Shown: one piece after another, positions 24,501-36,500 of the stretch | Numbering within the stretch: the first letter of the stretch is position 1 | How the letters are laid out: each line of letters begins with the position of its first letter | From: Harmonia axyridis | Lineage: Eukaryota > Arthropoda > Insecta > Coleoptera > Coccinellidae | Assembly: GCF_914767665.1 (NCBI RefSeq) | Contig: NC_059507.1 | Coordinates: forward strand, 7,440,001 to 7,504,000 | Length of the DNA stretch: 64,000 nucleotides | Direction of reading: 5' to 3' | Notes under the pieces: model-generated | The model's input: only the letters and a program-made list of their open reading frames with translations | Database searches by the model: none | What the model was told of the DNA's origin: nothing | Position numbers and translations under genes: made by a program

Positions 24501-27500
24501 TGTTCAACATATGTCGCCGCTATACTGGAGAATCTGTCTATTAAAAAAATAAAGTTTATACGCCATAGGTGAAATTTCAACAGTTGTTTAACATATTGAC
24601 GTCAGTTACAATTTCAGCTAAATGTGCTTAGAATACTGATAGGGTGTAAGAACCTAATTAAGTTGTTTATTATTTATCCCAATTTTGTTGAAAGTTTTGT
24701 TTCCTGGAAAAATTCTCCCTGAATAGGAAGTTTATGATGAAGTTTGAAGCTTCTCGTGAAGATTGACGATAAGCCAATTGCAATAAACATTTTTGTTATT
24801 CCGGTAACTTTCCGGCAACTCTGACATTGCATCTAGTAGTAGATAAGTCTTCAAATCATAAATCAGACCTTACTTGTGAACCTAATGCCAAAATTCTTTT
24901 CGCTTACGTGATTAAATGTAGATTGTAGTTCACATTTGACATGATTTTTATTTGAAAAAAGTGCATTGGATGTTATGCGACTGAAAATATCATCAGACAA
25001 ACATCTGCAATCCTAAAATTTGTGTATTAGAGGGAAATAAGATACTCTCTTTAAGACGTGTTACTGTTAATTGCTGTGCAAAGCATGGAAATCCAAATAG
25101 CGTGTCGTAAGAGAGGCCCAAATGTTGTGCGCGCCGAGGACTGGATAATTTTGGATCTTCTTCAAAACTTTCACTTACAGCAGCAATATTTTCGGTCTAG
25201 CGTGCGATTTCGATGATGTATGGGCCTTGAGGCATAATTAATAGATCCAGCCTCTTCGAAGTTTTTTTCAGTCTTACCGAATGTAAGCTCAGATGGACAA
25301 TTATGTCGATCGTAAGATGAAACGTACTTCATACAGAATCATTATTTTGGTAAGTAAGTATTTTTGGATGGCTAACCTCCAACTTAACATTGACGTTTCA
25401 GATGACAGTTCTGTTTGACATATGTCATTGAAACAAGGCTGTGAAATCTTGATTACGACACAACCCAGTACTTCCACTCTTCAGTGATAAGAACCAACAC
25501 GAATATTCTCTACTTTAACCTATGTAAAAATATTTTCTTCTGATGTTTATTATATAAACACTAACATAAAAGTTTTTTACTGATGGAAAGAAGAATATTT
25601 ACTGTACAGAAGACCCTGTTCTCCTTTAACGGTCAATTAATTATTATAATAGTTGGGCAATACATATATGATTCGAACATTCCTTCGCAGTAATTGATAA
25701 TTTATTGATATCATTGTCATAATTTCTACAATTCACTTCGTTCATCATTATCGACAATAGTTGAGCCGACCAATTAGCTCCTGATTAGGGGAATACCACT
25801 GAGGGAATGATACGTTGAATGTTCAATTAACTTTATTCGTCATTTAGAAATCGCCAATCAATAGTTATTGGATTTGGAAACTTGTTACTCATTAAACGCA
25901 CGGTATTGTAGATGGGGAAAATATAAAAAAAAACTTCGGAGAATGAGATAATACTGGATTGGAGAGTAACTCTCTCCAAAATGCTTGTAATATCTGAAAT
26001 ACAAATTAATCGTTTTACACATTTTCGACATATGTTTCATTCACTTCTTATTCTTGGGAATTATTTCTGATTTTAAGCTCGTAGCTTGGAATTTCTCATA
26101 AGATTTTTTAACTGCACTGAGAGAAGTGTTTATATGATATTATCGAAAATGTATTATAGTTAATGAATCATTTATTGGATATATGGACAAACAAATATTA
26201 GTTTCATGGAAATAAATAATTTATTTGAAATCCCACTAATAATCATCATTTATCACCTCATTTATTTACGCATAACTTATATTAATAATGCTGAAGAAAT
26301 GTCCATTTCAAGGAAATAAATATAGTTGAGATTAATATATCATTGAGTAATACTTAATAAACCTTATTTAAATGTAATATGTATCCATGCTGAATAAAAA
26401 TAATATTTCAATTCAGTAATGGTTAACGTATTTCTTAGAAAATTATTTTGGTTGTTTCTATTATCCGATTGTTAGGGTCTGAGAAGAACCGTTTGCCAAA
26501 CTATGTAATTTTTTAGAGTTCATATTGAGGGTATCCGGGTTTGAACCCTAGTCATCTTGATTGCATCTGTTCACTCTAACCACTGTTGTGCCAACATCAC
26601 TAATAACTAAGCAGGTACAAATGATCTAAACCCAAAGTTCAGTACAGATGTGCTAAGCGGCGTTCAATAAGCCCTTTTTAAACATAAAATCTGTGTTACG
26701 GATTTTATGTTTAAAAAGGAAATTCAAATCAAAGGAAATGTTCAAGGACATATCCTTCAAGGAGATGCGCTTCTCGTTGAGGGATGTGTCCTTAAACTTT
26801 TCCACAGATTGGATCGCTAGAATTATGTTAGTTTGTTAATTATTAATAAATCCTGTATTCTGAGTGAATAAATTATTGAATTCTTGTGAGAGTTTATTCA
26901 TAAATAGCAAATGTTCGTTAACTACCAGTTGAAAATTTGTTGACACTGAATTTATGTTATTTGTGGAGAAAACGTAAGTTCATATAAATTATTTATCACC
27001 GAAATATATTAAATATTATCAAATACCTTGTAAACAAATATTTTATTCTGTATTTATAAACCTTTTTGAAAGCATAATAGGAAACTATTAATGAATATAT
27101 CAAATATAAATCGGCTGAAATAATTGTGAATAAATAACCTCCAAATAAGTGCTTTATTAATAAAAAAAATATGGATTTCTCTCAGTGTGGTTGAGATATT
27201 TTGTGATAAATTGAAATAATAAACTAAATGCGATTTAAACTCAATCGAGACAAGTAAAAAACTTCAATTGACGACAGACTTAAAGAGCATACGGGCATTC
27301 CAGTAAATCAGAATCTATGCCCAATAGATCTGAATTATCTAATCGGTCTTACAGGCATGCAGCAGGAAGAAAATTCATTCAATCAGTGTCTAGCCCCTTT
27401 CGATTGAAGTTGCATATGCTGGCAGACGACGTGCGTTTTATCACGTATCCAGAAAGCTATATGCCTTCCTTGGGGGTAATTATTTTCGAAGGAATTCCAT

Positions 27501-30500
27501 GCATTTCCGGTACCCCTTAAAGTATGTAACTCTGCTATAGTAACAGCCATGCCATTCGATATTGTGCTTGTGAAATAACACCAGATCGAATTTCGAAATT
27601 GGCAGTGAAACGATATTCTGGGTGGTAGGTAGTCTTCCTCTTACAAATGTTCTTAGGTCCATTACACTGTTGTGAATATGAATTATTATGCCTCTTCACA
27701 TTTATGTCAAAGAACAGCCGCGTCAGAAACTTGAGTTTGCTTCAGTGTCTACCAAAGGTAAAGGAAGCTTTCCCATCACTTTTGGGATGAAAATGATCTT
27801 TCCGAAAAACCTGCCTGCCTTTGTCGATTGTTGCAATTCAGCTCCTTTCATTTATTTTCGTGAAAAATGTTCGACTTAATGATAATATAGGGTTTTCCAA
27901 TAAGAGGTTTAATTTTGAATCGCCAGCTGCCATTTTTTGACATTTGACAAGTAAAATATACGTAATTACTAAAAAAGGAACGATACACGCTTCAACAACG
28001 CACTGAAATTGTTAAAATTCACTACAAAAAAAGGGTGAAAATTATGCAGTCACAGTTTGCAAAATAAAAGCACTTTTGGGACGTCGTGAAGCAACTTCTC
28101 CGCCGGCAATAGTGAAGTTGGTGAAAAATTTGAGCTGTTTGAACAAGTTGGTAATGCGAAGAATCGAAACCGTTTGCGTTCTCAATGTGTCAGTGTGTAG
28201 TGTGGCGTTAGCCGACTGCCGAGTTTTTTTTCCAAGTGTTTCAAAAAGAAGATCAATAAAGACCTCCTATTATTTGTAATAGGAGACTACTTTGAGGCAT
28301 TTAAAAAAAAATCATGCCTTCAAAGTATGGGTTTTAATATTAGAGTATGCGAATTGGGCTACACTTACTATGTGTTTTTCAGTTCTTTTTAGGACTTCAC
28401 TTCCTATTTTATCTGAAACATTATCAAGATAATGTAATAACAGATTATGCACGTTTGCTCCAAATTTCTGTATTGATAATCAAGAAAATAATTCAACCTG
28501 AATCACGTATGGCATCTAGATTCTTCCTAATCGATATCGTATTAACTAAGACATGTTAATTTTACTTTTGCTGGTTCATTACCAACTCGAATCTCCAAGT
28601 TTTCGTTCGCTGTTCTGATTCTATAATATTTCTCCTCGAAAAAATACTTAAGACCATTCTGTGTGTTGATCTGTGTCTACAACCTCCTAGTAACCCCCTT
28701 AACTTATATAAGTCTTGCCCAATTGTAATGGGATGGATTTGGACCGTAGATGATTCAACAACAATTTCAAATTTTCCAAATTTCAATCGCCAGGATTAAA
28801 ATTCCAGTTGCCTGGATCTCAATATTTGATGATAATTTTGTTGGAATTGAATGTAGATATTTTGATTGGGACATGAATTGTTCCATAAGAATTTAAGACC
28901 TTTCAAATTTTATGTTATTAGGTGTAGTAGAGAGAAATCTATTATTTTTCCAATATTGCGTTAGAAAAAGATTTCGTATCACAAAAACTTTTGTGACAGT
29001 TTTGTGATTTGTTGACTCAGCTTAGTTTGAGCGCGCGTCAAAGATGGGTACCACCATTCATGGACCCAATTTCCATCTGCGAATCGCTGGTGAATCGCAA
29101 CAAAATCGACCCATTTTGGAAGCGGTTGGTGACTGGTGATTAAGGGTACATCACTTACGACAACGTCAAGCAAAAACGGTCGTGGTCGAAATGTGGTGAG
29201 CCGGCGGAAACGGTGACCAAGCTAGGATTGACGACCAGGAAGGTTTTGATGTGTGTTTGGTGGGATTGGCAAGTAATTATCTACTATCAGCTGCTCCCCT
29301 AAGGCAGAGCTGTTGACGGGAACTTCACTGTCAATAATTATACCGTCTGAAGGAAGCAATCGCCCAGAAACGGCCAGCTTTGGCCAATAGGAAAGGAATT
29401 GTGTTCCATCAGGACAACGACAGACCACCCACATCAATAGTGAATCACCAGAAGCTCCAGGAGCTTGGTTGTTAGGTTCTTATAAATCCACCTTATGGTC
29501 CGTACCTGGCACCAAGTTATTACCATCTTTTCCTGTTCAAGGCGAACAATTTTGCTGGTGAAAAATGCGCTTCAGCAGAGGCTTGTGAAAATCGACTGTC
29601 TCAATTTTTTGCCAATAGCGACAAGGGCTTCTATGAGAGAGGCTTAACGATATTACCTTCAGAATGGCAACAAGTTATGGAACAAAACGAGGCATAATTG
29701 ATCTAAATCGGATCAGATCTAACTATGGTAATTTGAGCCTTGTTTTTCATGCAAAAATAATGGATTTCTTTTTACTACACCTTATATAAGGTGCTAGTTG
29801 CTTCTCGGCGGAATTGGCAGTTATTTCTTATAAACCTAATAGGAAATGTGCCGTCTAATGATACTTCAGAACCATCCGTTTCCCATATCGTCGTCTCCTC
29901 AGATTCAAAAGAGAGAACTATCCGACTGTTTCCTTCCGCGACTTGTATCTTTCACACTAATAGCGATTTTTTTCGTTTCCTCCGATCTCCAATACGAGAA
30001 ACCATCCGGCTATCAAGGTCGAGTATGGCCTACAAATCCAGACTCTTGGAGTGGCACCGGCTCAATCGAGAGAATATGGATTTAATCGGCTACGTTGTCT
30101 GCTACTTTCTCTACGTGTATGGGTTCAGTGTTTTCCGATAAGCGTTTATCGAATCTGGGATTTGCTAACTGCATGATGACAGGTATCTGTAAGAGGGATC
30201 TCGTTGCATTCTGCGTGAAATACTTTTATGGATGGCTGATGGCAAGTTGATTGGCATCAATTGAGATGGCATGTGGCATAGTTGAGGTACAGGAGAATTG
30301 ATGTCGGATGCTATACTAAGTTGATGAATTTTGTGTTGAATTTCATGAAGATTTCTCTTTTAAAATAAAAGTAAAATAGTTATTTCTTATATGAATTAGA
30401 AAAAATTAGGTTTTAGCTTGAGGATGGGGTGAGACATAAAACCGAGAGCTAAAATCTCGTATATACCGTATATAATAACAGGTCAATTGAAAAGTCCCTG

Positions 30501-33500
30501 GTCTACCATAGTAAAACACATTTTTTTTGGCAAAATTCGATTTTATTATTCAACATATTTAGTTGTCTTCGAGGGCGATACAGCGATTATAGCGATCTTA
30601 CAACTTTTCGATACCATTTTTGTAGTACGATTTGTCTTTCACTTCAAATTAGGCCTCAGTTTCGGCGATTACTTCTTCATTGGCGCTAAATTTCTTTCCA
30701 GCGAGCATTCTTTTGAGGTCTGAAAAGAGGAAAAAGTCGCTGGGGGTCAGATCTGGCGAATACGGTGGATGCAGAAGCAATTCGAAGCCAAATTCATGCA
30801 ATTTTGCCATTGTTTTCATTGATTTGTGACACGGCTCATTGTCTTGTAGAAACAGCATCTTTTTTTCTTCAAATGAGGCCGCCATTTAACGATTTCATCC
30901 TTTAAACGATCCAATAACGCTATATAATAATCGCTGTTGATGGTCTGGCCCTTTTGGAGGTAATAAATGAATATTATACCTTGCGCATCCCAGAATACTG
31001 ATGCCATAACCTTGCCAGCTGACTGTTGTGTTTATCCTCGCTTTGGATTCGGTCATCGTGTGCAGTCCACTCAGCTGACTGTCGATTGGACTCCGGAGTG
31101 AAATGATGGAGCCATGTTTCGTCCATTATCACATTTTGACGCAAAAATTCAGGTTTATTGTTCTTTAACAGCTTCAAACACTGCTCAGAATCATTAACCC
31201 TTTGTTGCTTTTGATCGATTGTGAGCTCGCGCGGTACCCATTTTCCACACAGCTTTCTCATGTACAAATATTCGTGAATGATATGATGTACACGTTCAGA
31301 TGATATCGTCACAGTGTCTGCTATCTCGATCAACTTCACTTTACGGTCATTCAAATTCATTTTGTGAACTTTTTCGATTTTTTCGTCGGTGACAGCCTCT
31401 TTTGGGCGTCCACTGCATTCGCCGTCTTCGGTGCTCATTTTACCACGTTTAAACTTAGCATACCAATCAATGATGGTTGATTTTCCTTGGTGCAGACCCC
31501 GAAAACTCTTCATCAAACCAAGATTTTGCTTCAACTGTATTTTTTCCCTGCAAAAAGCAATATAATATCAGCACACGAATTTTTTTTTTCCATCTTTTTT
31601 CAAGTAACAAAAGTAGCTACACTCACAACTCAATATCTCACAAAGTAATGGTCGGACTGGTGTCAAATTTTGACACATATCGTTTGGAGGTTGGTACTTA
31701 GTAAAAATCAAAAGGATTTAATACTAGCACCGCCATCTGTGCATCTGAGCGGCGACTTTTCAATTGGCCTGATATATTCCAATCGATTTTTTATTCAATA
31801 TACATCCTGAATAATGTTTTCGTTATCATTGATTTCATGTACAAAACTGCCTTCAGACAATAAATTTTCTCCAGTCTAATATAATCGATCAATAAATAAT
31901 CTGTCACGTAACAGGTAGAGTATAAGAAACTGTAGAAAACCCACAATTATCATTTTCTATCTACAAATGGTTTGTGAAAACAACAGGAATGTCAAGCTCT
32001 ATCGGTTGACATCATGAAATTATAACCGCGAATTAGCTTATTATTATGTTGGTATCACAACAAACGAGTGGAGTAAAAGTACGACACCTTGCATTTATTT
32101 CTGCATTTTTGACTAGAAGAGATGGTAAATTCAACAAAAAAAATTATAATTTACCGTTTTAGATTAAGTATACGTGATATCAAAGTTATCGTATCCTACT
32201 TCAGGGGGACACCCTGTATATTATGTCATTTATTTGTCGATGCCCTGAATATACCAATTTTCTAGGTCTTGTCACTATCTCGATCAGCTGATAAAGACGT
32301 AACAATATTACCCCATAATGAATTCATCGCCATAATAATTGATGCTTTACTTTCTTCACACTGAATAAACTCCAAACAATAATGTTAGGCTAGCCAACTG
32401 GAACGTGAAAGCAAATTGTAGTTGTACACACTTTGGATGAATTGACATGGTATTACGTAAAAAAAGGTCTTCAAGGTATTCCCAATGATTTGTCCTATAG
32501 AAAATTCGCCAACTTAGATGCCTAAGCAATTAACTGAACGTGTTCCAGAAGAGTGCAAGTTCAATCAGACTTATTATTTCTTTATTTGGTTTCCTAACAT
32601 GAGATTCCTATGGTAGTAATTAATGATTATTGTGGATGATAATTGTACAGTGCAATCTTCATGTTTATATTACCGTATAGTCAATACTATTCAATTTGAA
32701 AGTCGAAGGACCATAATAGAAATTATTGTGTTTATATATTAGGAGCTAGTTATTGTTATGACCTTTGAATCATTATGTTCTGTTTAAAATATTCCGACTT
32801 GAGTTCTGTCTTTATTATTTCCAAATTATAAACCTACTAGAATAAATATATCTCTTCTCAAAATTATACAAGTTAAGTTTGTGAGATATTGCGTTGTGAG
32901 TGTAGGTAGCTTTGTTATTTGAAAAAAATAATTTCGTGTGCTGATAAAATATTGCTTTTTGAAGGAAAAAATACAGTTGAAGCAAAATCTTGGCTTGATG
33001 TAGAGTTTCCGAGGTCTGCACCAGGAAAATCAACCATCATTGAATTGGTATGCTAAGTTTAAAGGTGGTGAAATGAGCACAGAAGACGGCGAACGCAGTG
33101 GGCACCCAAAAGAGGCTGTCACCGACGAAAAAATCAAAAAAGTTCACAAAATAAATTTGAATGACCGTAAAATGAAGTTGATTGAGATAGCAGACATTGT
33201 GAAGATATCATCTGAACGTGTACATGAGAAAGCTGTATGCAAAATGGGTACCGCGCGAGCTCACAATCGCTGAAAACCAACAACGTGTTAATGATTCTGA
33301 GCAGTATTTGAAAATGTTTGAGTGCAATAAACCTGAATTTTTGCGTCGATATGTGGCAATGGATGAAACATGGCTCCATCATTTCACTCCGGAGTCCAAT
33401 CGACAGTCAGTGGAGTGGACTGCACACGATGTACCGAATTCAATGCGAGGAAAAACACAACAGTCAGCTGGCAAGGTTATGGCATCAGTATTCTGGGATG

Positions 33501-36500
33501 CGCAAGGTATAATATTCATTGATTACCTCCAAAAGGGCCAGACCATCAACAGCGATTATTATATAGCGTTATTGGATCGTTTGAAAGATGAAATCGTTAA
33601 AAACCGTCCCATTTGAAGAAAAAAAGATGCGCCGTGTCACAAATCAATGAAAACAATGGCAAAATTGCATGAATTGGGCTTCGAATTGCTTCTGCATCCA
33701 CCTTATTCGCCAGATCTGACTCCCAGCGACTTTTTTCTGTTCTCAGATCTCAAAAGAATGCTCGCTGGAAAGAAATTTAGCGCCAATGACGAAGTAATCG
33801 CTGAAAGCGAAAAACAAATCGTACTACAAAAATGGTATCGAAAAGTTGGAATATCGCTTTTATCGCTGTATCGCCCTTGAATGCAACTATGTTGAATAAT
33901 AAAATCGAATTTTGCCAAAAAACTATGTTTTACTATGGTAGACCGGGGACTTTTCAATTGGACTGTTATTCAATCTTTACGTATTTTGGACTTTTTTCGA
34001 AATATATTGATGATAACTGCATGGTATGTATTTTCTTGAAATTATCCGAGGAATATGTTATTTTCGTTTGTACAACTGTATAACATTGATGTCTAGTCAA
34101 TAATAAAATAATCGATCCCAGTGAAAAATTCACATTTTCCAGTGGCGTGTTGGATTTTTTGTCGAAGAAGGGTTTGCCATTTCTTCGTATTAGAAAACTG
34201 CATGTAGAATCGAGATACTTATGTCTACTAAAATTTGATTACATTGAAATAAAAGATATCACGAATTGCGTGAAAATAGAAATAGAAACGTATTATTTAC
34301 CATATGCGCGACAGATGGTATGTGATTTAAAATGCGTCTTCGAAACTAGATTTCACTTTCACATAAATATTATTATTCAACCAGCGGTTGAGATCGTGAT
34401 CTGTCTGAAAAACAGTGCGAATTTTACAGACAGTTATTTACTTTAACGTCAATATCCACCTTTAACGTTGATTGTTAAGTATACTTATGGGTGGGTTCTC
34501 AAAACTTTTGTGGTAGCTGTTAGGATAGAAAACATTGTCGTGAGCAAATCAGTTCTTCATAACTTTCAGTGTGTTCCTGGATGAACCATAGAATTCAAAC
34601 CAAATCCAATGAGGCGATAGATCGATAAAAATTTGGTGACATCTCATAATAATATAAAGTGTATCAATTAGTATATGTAGTCAGGGCCGGCGCGAGCAAT
34701 TTTGACGCCTGAAACAGAATTTTTTGGCGCCTCTGCTGAAAAAGAATCAATAAATCCCATCGACAGCCCCCTCCCCCAACAAAAAACATCACCTGCCCCG
34801 ATGATAATTGGCCATTTTTGATTTCTCTAGCGTTTTTGCTAATCGAAGAAGTCTGAAGGTGTTAAATCACAAGATCTCGGTGGCCAATTGTTATCACCTC
34901 TTCAAGAAATAACACGCCCAGGAAACTTTTCTTGCAAAATTGGGATTGTTTCGTTGCTTGTGTGGCACATAGCGCCTTCTTGTTGAAAATAAACGTTGTC
35001 CATCAATATCTTTCACTTCCGTTCATCAAAAATTAGTTTGTTTATGTAAAATAACCGCCAATCCAGATAAACTAACCGACAACCATGACATCATTATATC
35101 TCATTTATACTTATATACAATTATGTGATATCCAACGGCGCATGAATGACAAGCGTCAAGAGCTCCCGATGCCGAGTGCTTTTCTAGAATTTTTCGTTTA
35201 TTAGTTCGTCCGTATTCATTTCGGAAATTGATTTTCAACTTTCCAAACTTTCGATTCATCTACTCATTCTTATCTCAAAACTTGACCCTATTCAATACAG
35301 TTAATAATTTCTCTTTCACTCGAATATCTATCCGTAACAGGTGAAAATCAATAAAATTATTTATTGACTGTGACCTTGGTCGAGAAAACGAAGAGATATT
35401 TGATAACCTTGAATATTTATCTGGATTTTCGTTTCATTCAAATGCAGTTGAATTGAAAATTATTCGACTGTTGACCCAGCTTTACAATTTGCAGTTTTAT
35501 TTTTTATTGTTAGCGAATATACTGCTTCATTATGTATTATAAATGTTTGATTTTAGATTCATTTTTCTTGTCATTGAAAGAATAATTTCAGCAAAATTAT
35601 TTTCATATCTCATTTCCATATGGTTTTATTAGAGTAATCTATGTCTTTTTTTCAGTTGGGCAGTGTCTACAGTAATGACTCGACAAAATATGATTCCTTC
35701 TGACAATGGGGAAACCAAAGTATCAGCTCTCATACCCCTTTGGGATTTATGTAATCATACGAATGGAATGGTAAGTAATCATTCAAAGACAGTAAGTATA
35801 GGTTAATATTAAATCACCATATTATATTCAGAAATATTCGATGTAATGGAATATTTGTATTATTTTCCGTTTCCATGATTGGATTGAGAGAAAGTTCAAA
35901 TTAAATCCTCAACCGACAATACTCTTGGATCATAAGTAAGTAATGATTCATATAGTCAACGCTTTGCAAATGGTATTTTCCGTTTTTTTTTTAATTAGAG
36001 CAAGATATTGTCGGAATTTCCGGTTTAGTGTCACATAAATAATGATTACATCTATGTAAATCGGTATTTGAAAATGTGCAGAAGAAAGTGTTGCCTCCGT
36101 TGCAATGTACCTTTGCTAATCCAGGTGTTTTCTGTGTAGGCTTTGTTACTGTGTTCCAGTAACAATTCACAATTCAAAATAGTGATAATAGCAACACCGT
36201 GTATTATATTTTGACATTTCTTATGTCATTTGTGTTCAGTAGGTTATGTCATTTAATCATGGAGAGGTACACGCTTGAACTACATTCAGAAATTGAATAA
36301 TTGTTTTATCAAAATTTTTTCAGTGCACATTTGTCAATAATGAGAGAAATTTAAATTCATGGACGACATTATTCACTTGATCAACTCAATATACTCGTAT
36401 TGTAGACAAATTCAAAAGTGAATTTTCTTTACACATAAAAAGTACCACTACCAAGTACTGAACCCTCATTTATGAATCAAAATCAAATTTTGAAACTGAT

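Noticed and set aside
29791..30141. Possible small secreted protein
   Set aside because: The hydrophobic run is internal, two frames overlap equally well, and nothing supports an exon structure.
34147..34446. 99-codon open frame after an acceptor-like site in SETD3 intron 1
   Set aside because: SETD3 phase and homology join exon 1 directly to 35656, and the translated frame resembles no SETD3 region or other family.
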